DNA of 64,000 nucleotides from Rhizobium sp. Q54. GTDB taxonomy: Bacteria; Pseudomonadota; Alphaproteobacteria; UBA2966; CAIVPW01. The notes under the pieces are model-generated. The model had not been told where the DNA came from. It was given only the letters and a program-made list of their open reading frames with translations, and did no database searches. The stretch lies in NCBI GenBank assembly GCA_945947575.1, contig CAMEYM010000006.1:43905-107904 (forward strand), read 5' to 3'. A program made the position numbers and the translations under genes. This document shows positions 1 through 9,931 of the stretch, one piece after another. Position 1 is the first letter of the stretch. Each line of letters begins with the position of its first letter.

Positions 1-1
1 G

Positions 2-271
2 TACTTTTCTCCGGAACAGCCGGACCGCTATCGGCCGATCGTCAACGCACTGCTGGTCGGCGACCGCTACATGCTGTGTGCCGACTACCGCAGCTACATC
101 GAGTGCCAAGAGCATGTCGATCTTTTGCACGGCCGTGCAGACGAATGGACTCGGCGGGCGATCCTGAACGTCGCTGGAATGGGCCGGTTTTCCAGCGACG
201 AGACCGTTCTTGGATACGCGGACAGAATCTGGAACGTAGGGCCTCTAACGGGAGACACGGGGCGCGGCTGA
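2..271 (+). CDS. glgP: Glycogen/starch phosphorylase, C-terminal part (5' truncated by window edge)
   Basis: Frame-2 reading YFSPEQPDRYRPIVNALLVGDRYMLCADYRSYIECQEHVDLLHGRADEWTRRAILNVAGMGRFSSDETVLGYADRIW matches the conserved glycogen phosphorylase C-terminus. Confidence 0.9.
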   Translation, partial: YFSPEQPDRYRPIVNALLVGDRYMLCADYRSYIECQEHVDLLHGRADEWTRRAILNVAGMGRFSSDETVLGYADRIWNVGPLTGDTGRG

Positions 272-480
272 GCGATTGCAGGCTGGGTCTTGCGCTGTCC
301 AGCGTTCCGGAAGCGACGCGCACTAACGTGAGCGAGCGGGATGTAGGCCTCGCAGGCCTCTCGCTGAGCATGCAGCGAGTTGAACTCCTGCTGGAACCGC
401 TCCTCCATCTACCTGGGGACAAGACAAAAAACCCCGCTGACCCATAGGGTTAGCTGGGCGGCACGGGTAACCGCAAACGC

Positions 481-528
481 GATGCCTTGACAGATACGAT
501 ACGAATGCTACATATAGTATCAGGCATC
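481..528. promoter_or_regulatory. Inverted repeat overlapping a TTGACA promoter-like element upstream of the DUF5681 gene
   Basis: GATGCCT(tgaca)GATAC ... GTATCAGGCATC nested arms; TTGACA at 487-492 followed by AT-rich catatagtat. Confidence 0.5.
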
Positions 529-547
529 CAGCCCAAGGTGACCGCTC

Positions 548-1108
548 ATGTCTGACGATTCCGTCCGAATGCCGACCGCGCAGCCTGCACCCGCCAATAC
601 GCGACGTAACGCGGGCGGAAACGCGGCGATTACGCGGGGCCGCCCCTTCGCCAAGGGCAACCCCGGACGCCCCAAAGGCGCGAAAAACAAGGCGACTCGC
701 CTGGTCGAGGCCGTCGCCAACGGCGATGTCAGCGGCATCTTGCTGGCGGCCGTGCGCCGCGCGGCACAGGGCGACGTCCGTGCGCAGAAGTTGTGCCTCG
801 ATCGCCTCGTGCCCCTGCGCCGCGAACGCGGCGTCGCGCTCGACTTGCCCGTGCTCGCCACGCCCGGCGCCGCGGCACACGCCGCCACGGTGCTGGTCGA
901 GCAGGTGGCTGCCGGTCAAGTGACGCCGGGCGAGGGCAAGAAGGTCCTGGAAATGATCGTCACCCAACGTCGCCTGGTCGAGGCGGGCGAGCTCGCGCGC
1001 CGCATCGAGAGCCTGGAAGCCGTCATCGAGGTGCTGCGCCAGGACCTCGCCTGCGTCCTCGGCCGCGAGGACCTGGTCGTCCGTCCGTCCGCGGAGCCCT
1101 CGCCGTGA
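548..1108 (+). CDS. DUF5681-type protein (phage/mobile-element associated family)
   Basis: N-terminal RGRPFAKGNPGRPKGAKNKATRL motif typical of DUF5681 proteins. Confidence 0.7.
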   Translation: MSDDSVRMPTAQPAPANTRRNAGGNAAITRGRPFAKGNPGRPKGAKNKATRLVEAVANGDVSGILLAAVRRAAQGDVRAQKLCLDRLVPLRRERGVALDLPVLATPGAAAHAATVLVEQVAAGQVTPGEGKKVLEMIVTQRRLVEAGELARRIESLEAVIEVLRQDLACVLGREDLVVRPSAEPSP

Positions 1109-1371
1109 TCGCCTCGCGCCGCTTGGTCCTCGATACGGCCGCGTTGCAAACGCGCGTCGCCGATCTCGAGAACGCCGTGCGGTACATGCGCGATCAGCTC
1201 GATTGCTTTCGCCGCGGCGAATACGCTTGGGCGCCCGTGGCCCAAGCGCCTGCGATGGACGCAACCGCGGGCCCACGGCTCGTCGTGTCCAACGAGACGC
1301 CCGGCCCCGCATCGGCGGGCGGGCACCCGGGCAGAGACGGCGAGGCACCCGCGACGGCGGGCCATGCGTAG
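1105..1371 (+). CDS. Small hypothetical protein, GTGA-overlapped with upstream gene
   Basis: GTG start overlapping the TGA stop of the DUF5681 gene (translational coupling geometry); VIASRRLVLDTAALQTRVADLENAVRYMRDQLDCF. Confidence 0.45.
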   Translation: MIASRRLVLDTAALQTRVADLENAVRYMRDQLDCFRRGEYAWAPVAQAPAMDATAGPRLVVSNETPGPASAGGHPGRDGEAPATAGHA

Positions 1372-1464
1372 AGCGGCCCCCCCAACTAGACGGGTTGTGA
1401 TCCTGGCGCCGGCCGGGGAGGGCGCTACACTTCCGCCGATGCTTGACCAAGCCTGCGCCTGCTC

Positions 1465-2571
1465 ATGGACTTGGTGACCACGGCCGCATTGTCCGGCTGG
1501 GGGATAGCTGCCGCATTGACCATGGTTGCGGCGGTGGCGGGCGGCCTCTTGTTGCGCGGCCGCAGGAGCGTGGCGACCTTCCTGGTGGGCGCCGCCGTCG
1601 CTGCGGGCCTTTCCGCCGTTGCCACCACGCGCGCGGTGCCGCGCGTCGCGGCCATCGAGTTGCGCTTCGCCGCCGAGACCGGCCTCGGTCTCGCGGCACG
1701 CGAGCTCAACGCCGGCTACAACGTCGAGGCGGCCGCCGCGCTCGACCGCGCCGAGGTCCAGTTCCGCGATCTCGGCCGGCTCGCCGGCGATGCCCCGCGC
1801 CAATCGCGCGAGGGTCTGGCGCGGATCGAACTTGCGCGCGGCGACGTCGAGCGCGTCCAAGGCCGGTTGCCCGAGGCCAAGGCGCGTTACGCCACTGCTG
1901 CGATGCGCCTCAACACCCTCGGCCATCCCGACACCGCCTGGGCGCTGTTGCGTCTCGGCCACGTCGAACTCGCTCTCAATGACGCCGAGGCCGCGCGCCG
2001 TTCCTACGGCCAGGCCATCCCGCTGTTCATCCGCTTCGGCATGGCGCGCGGCGAAGCCGAGGCGCGTCTCGCCGCCGGCGCGCTGGCGCGCCAAAGCGGG
2101 TCGTTCGGCGAGGCCGTGACCAATCTCGAGGCGGCGATGCGTCTGTTCGATGATCCGTTGGGCCAGGGCCGCGCCATGGTCGAGCTCGCATGGGTCAGTC
2201 AGGCGTTGCGCCACACGGCGGTGGCGCTCGCCCAGGCGAGCAACGCCGAGGATCTCTTCCGTGCCGCCAATGCGCCGTTCGGATTGGTCCTGGCCCCATT
2301 CGTCGGCGCCGAGATCGCCATCGAGGACGAAGAGGGCGAGGTTGCACACGCCCACCTCGACCGCGCCCAGGCCGCGCTCGAGTCCATGGACGACGCGCTC
2401 GCCGGCGCCGCGCGCTACCTCGGGCTCGCGGCCACGTCGCAGCTGCGCACGCGTGCTTCGAGCAATGCTACTGTCGCGTACCCGGACCATCACGCCGAAG
2501 CACGCATGCTGCTCGACACCGTCACCTTCCTGATCGGCCGCGGACGCAATCAAGCCGATGCGGTCCAGTAG
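1465..2571 (+). CDS. TPR-repeat protein with N-terminal TM segments
   Basis: Hydrophobic N-terminus then helical repeat pattern (A..LDRAEVQFRDLGR, RRSYGQAIPLFIRFGMARGEAEARL). Confidence 0.75.
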   Translation: MDLVTTAALSGWGIAAALTMVAAVAGGLLLRGRRSVATFLVGAAVAAGLSAVATTRAVPRVAAIELRFAAETGLGLAARELNAGYNVEAAAALDRAEVQFRDLGRLAGDAPRQSREGLARIELARGDVERVQGRLPEAKARYATAAMRLNTLGHPDTAWALLRLGHVELALNDAEAARRSYGQAIPLFIRFGMARGEAEARLAAGALARQSGSFGEAVTNLEAAMRLFDDPLGQGRAMVELAWVSQALRHTAVALAQASNAEDLFRAANAPFGLVLAPFVGAEIAIEDEEGEVAHAHLDRAQAALESMDDALAGAARYLGLAATSQLRTRASSNATVAYPDHHAEARMLLDTVTFLIGRGRNQADAVQ

Positions 2572-4096
2572 TCTTCTTGCTGCATCGGCGCTGCTGGCGG
2601 TGAGCCTCGCTGCATGCGGCGACAGTGGCGACCAGCAAGCCGAGCAAGCCGTCACGGCCGCGACCCAGCCCGCCGGCGCCGCCAAGGGTGCCGCCGGCAA
2701 TCCCCAGGCCGAGGGCTTGCTCGCCCAGGCCGAGCAGGCCGCCAACACCGGCCGCGATGCCCAGGCGAACGACCTCTACCAGCGCGCCGTCGCGCTCTAC
2801 CAGCAGGCCGGCGACCTGGCCGGGCAGGGCAGGGCTCTCCTTGGTCTCGCCACGCACACCCGCTACACCGGACAGGGCGAGGTGGCGCGCGACATCTACG
2901 TGCGCGCCAAGTCCGCGTTCGCCCAGGCCGGCGACGCCTTGGGCCAGGCACGCGTGACGTTCGCGGTCGCCGAGCTCGAGCGCGCTCGCTTCAACAACGA
3001 TGCGGCGCTGGCCGGCTTCCGCGATGCCGCCGCGGCGTTCCACGCCCACGGCCAACTCGGCCTCGAGGGCCAGGCGCTGCTCGGCATCGCCGACAGCGAG
3101 CGGCGTCTCGGCCGCATCGTCGCCGCGTTCGGCACCGTCGATCGCGCCCGCGCCATCTTCGAGATCACCAACGATCGCGCCGGCCAGCAGGTCGCCGACC
3201 GCACCCGCGACGAGCTCGTCACCTACATCGACGAGAACGACGAGACTCGCCTCAAGCTCGCCTACGACATCAACTACGCCGACCAGGGTGGCAGCCGCCT
3301 CCTCGAAGGCCTCGGCAACCTGGGCATGGGGCGTCTCGAGGTGACCGCCGGGCGGCCGGCGCTCGCGCGCCGCTTCTTCGCCGAGGCGCGCACCATCTTC
3401 ACCGAGATGAAGCTGCCCAACGGCGAGTTCGATGCGCTCGCGGCGGTCGGGGATCTCGAACGGCGTCTCGGCGCCGCCGACGCGGCACGCGACGCCTTCG
3501 AGCGCGCCGTGCCGCTGCTGGACCGGGCGCGCGCCAGCCAATCGACGGAAGTGCGCGCGTTCGAGGATGCCGCGACCGTGCCGCTCGCCGAGCGCGGTGC
3601 GCTGATGCTCCTCGCCTACGCCGACGTCGCGCCACCCGCCGATGCCGCCCGTCATCTGGACGCCGCGCGCGCATTGGTGCCGCCGGGCACAGCACGCATC
3701 GACGGCGCGCTTCTGCTGGCGCGCGGCCGCGCCGAGCAGCGTGCCGGCCGGCTTGACGCCGCCGCCAGCGCCTTCGAGGAAGCGGCGGCGACGCTGGTCG
3801 ATCCCGCCCACGCTCTTGGCCGCGCCCAGGCATTGCTGGCGCGTGCGGACCTCGAGCGCGAGCGCGCGAACGCTCCCGCGGCCATCGACCTGTACGGCCG
3901 CGCACTCGAAGCCTTCCTCGCGGTGCGCGACCGCATCGGCGAAGGCGACGCGCGCTACGGCCTGGCGCGCATATTGGCGGCGACCGACCGCACCGAAGCG
4001 AACATCCAGTACCGCATCGCCGCCCGCGCCTTCGACGAGCTCGGGCTGACCCAGCGCGCGCAAGCGGCGGCCGCCACCGCCCGGACCCTCAACTGA
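2558..4096 (+). CDS. TPR-repeat lipoprotein
   Basis: Lipobox LAVSLAAC after signal peptide; repeated A..LY.RA.ALYQQAGDLAGQGRALLGLA TPR units; overlaps upstream gene by 14 nt. Confidence 0.8.
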   Translation: MRSSSLLAASALLAVSLAACGDSGDQQAEQAVTAATQPAGAAKGAAGNPQAEGLLAQAEQAANTGRDAQANDLYQRAVALYQQAGDLAGQGRALLGLATHTRYTGQGEVARDIYVRAKSAFAQAGDALGQARVTFAVAELERARFNNDAALAGFRDAAAAFHAHGQLGLEGQALLGIADSERRLGRIVAAFGTVDRARAIFEITNDRAGQQVADRTRDELVTYIDENDETRLKLAYDINYADQGGSRLLEGLGNLGMGRLEVTAGRPALARRFFAEARTIFTEMKLPNGEFDALAAVGDLERRLGAADAARDAFERAVPLLDRARASQSTEVRAFEDAATVPLAERGALMLLAYADVAPPADAARHLDAARALVPPGTARIDGALLLARGRAEQRAGRLDAAASAFEEAAATLVDPAHALGRAQALLARADLERERANAPAAIDLYGRALEAFLAVRDRIGEGDARYGLARILAATDRTEANIQYRIAARAFDELGLTQRAQAAAATARTLN

Positions 4097-4184
4097 GCGC
4101 GCGATTCCGTCCGAAGTATCTGAATTCGGCCGATTTTGAAGCCCCGGGGGGAGCGTCGACCCAGCGGCGGGCCGGACCTATCAT

Positions 4185-5210
4185 GTGGGCGTGTATCCCC
4201 TGTTGCGCAATTTCTCGCTGCTGAGCGGTGCCGCCTTGTTCGTCGCCGGCGGAGCGCTGTTGCTGATCTTCCTCTCGGTCGAGGCGGGCGAGCGCGAAGC
4301 GTTGGAGGGGATGGCCGGCGTCGAGGAGGCCGGCGAACACGTCGGCATGAGCATGCGCATCGTCGCTGCGTCGTTGGTGGTGCTGTTCGGCGGCTTGTAC
4401 CTCGCGCTGTTCTTCGTCGTCGCCCATGGCGACCGCATCCTGCGGGCTCAGTTCGCCGACCTCGAGACCGAGATCGCCGGCCGCAAGCGCGCCCAGACCG
4501 AGCTCGCGGACGCCCAGAGCTTGGCGGCGTTGGGACGTATCATGCCGGTCGTCAGTCACGAGTTGCGCAATCCACTGGGGGCGATGCGCTCGGCGATCTT
4601 CCTCGTGCGCAATCACTTGCGGCCCGATCAAGAAGACGCGGCGCGCGCTGTCAGCAGTCTCGATCGCAGCGTCACGCGCTGCGATCGTATTCTCGACCGC
4701 CTGACGACCTTCACCAAGGTCGGTGACCTGCGTCCGCATGTCACCGTCGTCGACCCGTGGCTCAAGGAAATCCTCGATGCCCAGCAGCCCGGCGCCGGCA
4801 TTCGCCTGGAGCAACAGCTCGGTCTCGGCAGTGTGGCCGTCGCGTTCGATGCCGAGCACCTGCGGCGCGCCGTCGAGGCCGTCGTCGAGAACGCACTGCA
4901 GGCGGCCGCCGACGCGCTCCGCGCCGGACGCGCTGGCGCGAACGTGCGTGTCGTGACGCGGGCGCGCAGCGATCGCATCGAGATCCAAGTGGTCGACGAC
5001 GGTCCGGGTATCCCACCCGACGTCATGCCGCGCATCTTCGAGCCGATGTTCAGTACGCGGGGCTTTGGCATCGGTCTTGGCCTGACCGTTGCCCAGCGCG
5101 TCATGCAGCAACACAACGGCGGCGTTGACGTGCGCTCGGTAGCGGAGCGCGGCACCGAAGTGACGCTGTGGTTGCCGCTCTCGGTGCCGGCCGTGATGGG
5201 AGCTGCCTGA
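4185..5210 (+). CDS. Sensor histidine kinase
   Basis: TM segments, H-box VSHELRNPLGAMRSAIFLV, N/G boxes VVENALQAA, DDGPGIPPDVMPRIFEPMFSTR; GTG start. Confidence 0.9.
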   Translation: MGVYPLLRNFSLLSGAALFVAGGALLLIFLSVEAGEREALEGMAGVEEAGEHVGMSMRIVAASLVVLFGGLYLALFFVVAHGDRILRAQFADLETEIAGRKRAQTELADAQSLAALGRIMPVVSHELRNPLGAMRSAIFLVRNHLRPDQEDAARAVSSLDRSVTRCDRILDRLTTFTKVGDLRPHVTVVDPWLKEILDAQQPGAGIRLEQQLGLGSVAVAFDAEHLRRAVEAVVENALQAAADALRAGRAGANVRVVTRARSDRIEIQVVDDGPGIPPDVMPRIFEPMFSTRGFGIGLGLTVAQRVMQQHNGGVDVRSVAERGTEVTLWLPLSVPAVMGAA

Positions 5211-5211
5211 C

Positions 5212-6369
5212 GTGCACGCCGAGGCTCAAGAAGAAACTCTGCTCTTGGTGCCGGTCACCCGGCGCGTCCTCATCGTCGACGATGATCAGGATTTCGCCCA
5301 GAACCTCGCTCTCGTCCTCAAGATGCGCGACTATGTCGTCTCGGTGGCCTTCGACGTCGAGGGAGCCGTCGCGCGCGTCGCCGAACAAGCGCCCGACGTC
5401 GCCATCTTGGATATCCGTCTGGGCTCGGCCAGCGGCATCGATCTGATCCCGATCCTGCGTGCCCGCGCGCCAGGCATCGTGTGCATCATGGCCACTGCCT
5501 ACGCCGAGGCCGACACCGCCATCCAGGCGCTGCGCTTCGGCGCCGACGACTACCTGAAGAAGCCCTTCGCCCCCGAAGAGATGCTGGCGGTGCTGGATCG
5601 CAGCTACGCCCGGCTGATGGCACGCGACGACAACGCCGGCAGCGTCGCGCATGACCGCGCCGCCCTGCGCGCCATCCAGGCGAGCAACGAGCGCGTCATG
5701 GCGTTCGTGAAGGAGGAGATGCGCACTCCCCTGGCCGAGGTCGGTTCGACGCTCCTGGCGATGGACCGCGAGATCGGTGCGCGCATGCCGCCGTCCACAC
5801 TCAGCCTGATGCGCGGTGCCTACAGACAGATCGAGCGCATGGTGCAGAGGCTCGCCAACGTCGTCAGCCCCGGAGCCGAGGCGCCGGCGCCCGCGCGCGA
5901 CCGGGTTGCCGAGGTGATCCTGGACGCGACCCAGGACAGCTCGCCGGCCGTTTCCAAAGCCGGCTCCCGCCTATCGGTGGATTGTCCCGCCGACGTCGCC
6001 GCCCTTCCGATCGAGGGGCGCGTCGGCCGGCGCGTGCTGGCGACCGTGCTGAGCAGCGCGGCACGGCTGACGCCGCATGGCCGCATCAGCGTCTTCATCG
6101 CAGCGAGCGGCGGCGGCGCTACGGGCCGCAAGGTCACCTTCCGCGTCAAGGACAGCGGCGCCGGCATCGATGCCACCGCGATCGCCAGCACCCTGGCGGT
6201 CAGTGGCTCCGGCACGCGCGAGGGCGACCTGGCGCCCGAGAAGGCCCTCTCCGAGGCGGGCGCCCTGTGCCGCACCCACGGCGGCAGCTTCGTGGTGCAA
6301 AGCAGCATCGGCGAAGGCACTACCGTGAGCTTCGCCTTGCCCGTGCGAGGCACCGTGCTCGGGTCCTAG
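5212..6369 (+). CDS. Response regulator fused to degenerate HisKA plus HATPase-like domain
   Basis: REC domain RVLIVDDDQDFAQNLALVLKMRDY..AILDIRLGSASGIDL..YLKKPF; KEEMRTPL in H-box position; VKDSGAGID G-box. Confidence 0.85.
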   Translation: MHAEAQEETLLLVPVTRRVLIVDDDQDFAQNLALVLKMRDYVVSVAFDVEGAVARVAEQAPDVAILDIRLGSASGIDLIPILRARAPGIVCIMATAYAEADTAIQALRFGADDYLKKPFAPEEMLAVLDRSYARLMARDDNAGSVAHDRAALRAIQASNERVMAFVKEEMRTPLAEVGSTLLAMDREIGARMPPSTLSLMRGAYRQIERMVQRLANVVSPGAEAPAPARDRVAEVILDATQDSSPAVSKAGSRLSVDCPADVAALPIEGRVGRRVLATVLSSAARLTPHGRISVFIAASGGGATGRKVTFRVKDSGAGIDATAIASTLAVSGSGTREGDLAPEKALSEAGALCRTHGGSFVVQSSIGEGTTVSFALPVRGTVLGS

Positions 6370-6527
6370 ATTCGGCCCTGGGGAATCGAGTCTTCTCGCC
6401 ACCCGTCCGGTCGTGCTAATTCCTGGGTTGTAACGAAACCGTAATCCACGGAGCCTTTGCGCACCGAACCGCCGCCGGAATTGGCGGCGTTTCTGCGCCC
6501 GGGGGTGCTCTTGTTCACACAGGCACG

Positions 6528-8006
6528 ATGACGCAAACAGCACGCAAGCTGTTCTTGCCGGCTGCCGTCTTCACGGCATTCGTATCGATCTTCGCGTTCG
6601 GCAACGACGCGCTGCGCGAGTTCTCGGGCCGCGCGTTGGGGCGCACGTTCGACTACCTGCCGTACTTCCTCGGCATCGGTGCATGGGTGTCGGCGGCGTT
6701 CTTCGCCAACCGCGTCGTCAACGTCTTCCTATGGCAGACGGTGTTCCAGCGCATGACCGGCGCCCAGGCGCCGCGTCTGCTCACCCAGATCACCGGTGCG
6801 GCGATCTTCTTTCTCGCGGCCCTCGGCATCATCGGCATCGTCTTCAACCAGTCCCTGACCGGCGTGCTGGCGGCGTCCGGCGCCGTCGGCTTGGTGCTCG
6901 GCCTGGCGTTGCAGACGATGATCCGCGACGTGTTCTCCGGCATCGCCATCAACATCGAGCGCCCGTTCCAGCTCGGCGACTACATCTCGGTCACCGAACG
7001 CAGCCTCGTCCACGGCGGCGGGCGTGTCGAAGAGGTCAATTGGCGCAGCACGCGCCTGCTCACCTCCGAGGGCAGCCTGCAGGTCATTCCGAACAGCGTG
7101 CTCGGCATGGCGGTCATCACCAACTTCTCGCGCCCGACCAACACCTCGGAGTTCGAGCTCGTCGTCGTTCTCGATTTCTCGGTGGAATCCGGTCGCGTGC
7201 TGCGCATCCTCGACGCCGCGTTGAAGGAAGCCGTGCTGACCGGCGGCCCGCTGGCCGACCCCGCGCCCAAGGCGCGCATTGCCGGTCTCGATGAGAAGGG
7301 CGTGCGTTACAAGCTCAAGTACCACATCGATCCGCGCCGCGGCGGCCCCGGCAAGATGCGCCACCAGGTGCTCGACCACGTCCTGCATCACCTGCAGAAG
7401 GCCGGCCTCACCCCCGCCTATCCGAAGCAGGACACGTTCTCCGCGCCGATGCCCGAGCGCATGCTCGACGCGTTCTCCCACGGCGCCCAGCTGCTCGCCC
7501 GCGTCAGCCTGTTCCGCAGCCTGACCGACGAGGAGCGCGAAGGGCTGGCCACCAACATGATGCCGCGCCAGTTCCGCGCCGGCGACATCGTCATCCGCGC
7601 CGGCGACGCCGGCCGCTCCATGTTCGTCCTCGTCGAGGGCGTGCTCGAGGTATCGGTGCCGTCGAAGGACAGCGATGCCCTCGTCAAGGTCGGCCGCGTG
7701 CGCCCCGGCGAGTTCTTCGGCGAGATGTCGCTGCTCACCGGCGACCCTCGCTCGGCGACCGTCGCTGCCGCCAGCGCCGCGTTCGCCTTCGAGATCGACA
7801 AGGAGCAACTCGCGCCGATCCTGGACTCGCGCCCCTCGCTCGCCGAGGCGATCAGTAACGTCGTGGCCGAGCGCCAGGTCGCGATGGCCAATCCGGCGGC
7901 CGGCCCCGAGGCAGTGCCGGATGCCCGCGAGCTCAAGTCGGTATCCGACCGCATCCTCGGCGGCATTCGCCGCTTCTTCGGCCTGGCGCTGAAGCCCGCC
8001 GCCTAG
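6528..8006 (+). CDS. Mechanosensitive channel MscS family with C-terminal cyclic-nucleotide-binding domain
   Basis: MscS pore region GLVLGLALQTMIRDVFSGIAINIERPFQLGDYI; CNB domain GDIVIRAGDAGRSMFVLVEGVLEVS..GEFFGEMSLLTGDPRSATV. Confidence 0.9.
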   Translation: MTQTARKLFLPAAVFTAFVSIFAFGNDALREFSGRALGRTFDYLPYFLGIGAWVSAAFFANRVVNVFLWQTVFQRMTGAQAPRLLTQITGAAIFFLAALGIIGIVFNQSLTGVLAASGAVGLVLGLALQTMIRDVFSGIAINIERPFQLGDYISVTERSLVHGGGRVEEVNWRSTRLLTSEGSLQVIPNSVLGMAVITNFSRPTNTSEFELVVVLDFSVESGRVLRILDAALKEAVLTGGPLADPAPKARIAGLDEKGVRYKLKYHIDPRRGGPGKMRHQVLDHVLHHLQKAGLTPAYPKQDTFSAPMPERMLDAFSHGAQLLARVSLFRSLTDEEREGLATNMMPRQFRAGDIVIRAGDAGRSMFVLVEGVLEVSVPSKDSDALVKVGRVRPGEFFGEMSLLTGDPRSATVAAASAAFAFEIDKEQLAPILDSRPSLAEAISNVVAERQVAMANPAAGPEAVPDARELKSVSDRILGGIRRFFGLALKPAA

Positions 8007-8134
8007 CGGCGCGCTCGCGGAATCCCGAGGGCTTCGGCCGCATTGCGGCCACCCAAGGCGCCTGAATCCCGCGTACAATCGGGCCGCTTTCGCGAGCGCG
8101 CCCGCCGGGTGCCCGCCCACATCGGACGCCCGCC

Positions 8135-9889
8135 ATGACCGACACCAACGCCAACGTCGCAACCAAGCCGAAGCGCGGCGTCGTCCGCTCCATCTGGCGT
8201 CTCACGTGGCCGTACTTCTACTCGGAGCAGAAGTGGAGCGCGCGCGGACTAGCGGTCGCCGTCATCGCCCTCGCGGTCTTTTCTGTGTTCATCGACGTCA
8301 AGATCAACGCCTGGTACGGCCGCTTCTATAACGCCCTGCAGGAATACGATTGGGCGACCTTCTGGTGGGAGATTCTCGTCTTCACCGGCTGGGCGTTTGC
8401 CGGTCTCGCCGGCGCGGTGCTGCAGCTGTACCTGCGCCTCTTGCTGTTGATGCGCTGGCGCATTTGGCTGACCGCCCGCTATCTCACCGACTGGCTGCGT
8501 GACCGCGCCTACTACACGCTGCAGATGCGCGGCTCGCACACCGACAACCCGGACCAGCGCATCGCCGAGGACGTGGACGCCTACATCGGCCAGACGGAGC
8601 TTCTCGTCCTTGGGCTGCTCGACTCCGTCATGACCATCGTGTCGTTCAGCATCATCTTGTGGACGCTGTCCGGACCCCTGGCGGTTCCTCTGTTCGGCAC
8701 CGAAGTCACCGTGCACGGCTACATGTTCTGGATCGCCGTGGTCTATGCGATCGGCGGCAGCTTCCTGATCCACTGGATCGGCCGCCCGCTCATCGGCTTG
8801 AACTTCCAGCAGCAGCGCCTCGAAGCCAACTTCCGCTACGCGATGGTGCGTCTGCGCGAGAACGCGGAGCCGGTCGCGCTCTATGGCGCCGAGGCGGACG
8901 AGCGCAAGATCTTCGACAATCGCTTCGCCCTGGTGATCCAGAACTTCTGGGCGATCATCATACGCCAGGTGAAGATCGTCACCTTCAGCAACATCTATGG
9001 CCAGGCCTCGGTGATCGTGCCGTTCCTCGCCGCCGCACCGACGTACTTCATCACGCGCACCTTCCAGCTCGGCGGCCTGATGCAGACGGTCTCGGCGTTC
9101 GGCCGCGTGCAAAGCGCCCTGTCATGGTTCATCAACGCGTACATCTCGATCGCCAACTGGCGTGCCACGGTCGACCGTCTCACCACCTTCACGGATGCGC
9201 TCGAGGAAGCGCACGCGACCGACCAGGCGCCGGGCGGCGTCGCCGTGGCGACGGCGGCGGACGACCGGCTGCAGGTGCGCGACGTGCGCCTTGGCCTGCC
9301 GGACGGCACGACACTGACGCAGGGCATCGACTTCACTCTGGGCCGGCGCGAGTCGGTGCTGGTGCGCGGCCCATCGGGTGTCGGCAAGTCGACGCTGTTC
9401 CGTACCATCGCCGGGCTGTGGAAGTTCGGCAGCGGCGCGATCGATATTCCCAGCAGCAAGCGCGTGCTCTTCCTGCCGCAGCGTCCCTATCTGCCGATCG
9501 GCACCCTGCGCATGGCGACTGCCTATCCGGCGCGGCCCGACGGCAACAGCGACGCCGAGATCGCCGCCGCCTTGCGCTCTGTCGGCCTCCCGCATCTCGT
9601 CGATCGCCTCGATGAGGACCGCAACTGGGCGCAGACGCTCTCCCAGGGCGAGCAGCAGCGGGTCGCGTTCGCCCGCACACTACTCAACCAGCCGGACTGG
9701 CTGTTCATGGACGAGGCGACGGCCGCGCTCGATGAGAAGAGCGAGGCGGCGCTGTACCGCATGCTGCGCACGCGGCTGCCGAACGTCGCCATCGTCAGCA
9801 TCGGCCACCGTCCGTCATTGGCCGAGTTCCACGATCGCACGGTAGACATCCGCCCCGCTTCCGAACCGCAGCCGCTCGCGGCCGAATAG
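8135..9889 (+). CDS. ABC transporter ATP-binding/permease, SbmA/BacA-like (YddA family)
   Basis: FNALQEYDWATFWWEI, Walker A GPSGVGKSTLFRTIAGLW, signature LSQGEQQRVAFAR, Walker B WLFMDEATAALD. Confidence 0.9.
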   Translation: MTDTNANVATKPKRGVVRSIWRLTWPYFYSEQKWSARGLAVAVIALAVFSVFIDVKINAWYGRFYNALQEYDWATFWWEILVFTGWAFAGLAGAVLQLYLRLLLLMRWRIWLTARYLTDWLRDRAYYTLQMRGSHTDNPDQRIAEDVDAYIGQTELLVLGLLDSVMTIVSFSIILWTLSGPLAVPLFGTEVTVHGYMFWIAVVYAIGGSFLIHWIGRPLIGLNFQQQRLEANFRYAMVRLRENAEPVALYGAEADERKIFDNRFALVIQNFWAIIIRQVKIVTFSNIYGQASVIVPFLAAAPTYFITRTFQLGGLMQTVSAFGRVQSALSWFINAYISIANWRATVDRLTTFTDALEEAHATDQAPGGVAVATAADDRLQVRDVRLGLPDGTTLTQGIDFTLGRRESVLVRGPSGVGKSTLFRTIAGLWKFGSGAIDIPSSKRVLFLPQRPYLPIGTLRMATAYPARPDGNSDAEIAAALRSVGLPHLVDRLDEDRNWAQTLSQGEQQRVAFARTLLNQPDWLFMDEATAALDEKSEAALYRMLRTRLPNVAIVSIGHRPSLAEFHDRTVDIRPASEPQPLAAE

Positions 9890-9901
9890 GCCGCCGAACG
9901 A

Positions 9902-9931
9902 CAAAGGCCCCGTGAAAACCGGGGCCTTGTT
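9902..9931 (+). terminator. Intrinsic terminator
   Basis: caaaGGCCCCgtgaaaacCGGGGCCttgtt stem-loop. Confidence 0.8.

Noticed and set aside
916-2748. 610-aa minus-strand ORF
   Set aside because: Antisense to two clear TPR genes; composition biased by high GC codon structure and no recognisable motif
2522-4063. 513-aa minus-strand ORF
   Set aside because: Antisense shadow of the TPR lipoprotein gene
6729-8162. 477-aa minus-strand ORF
   Set aside because: Antisense shadow of the MscS-cNMP gene
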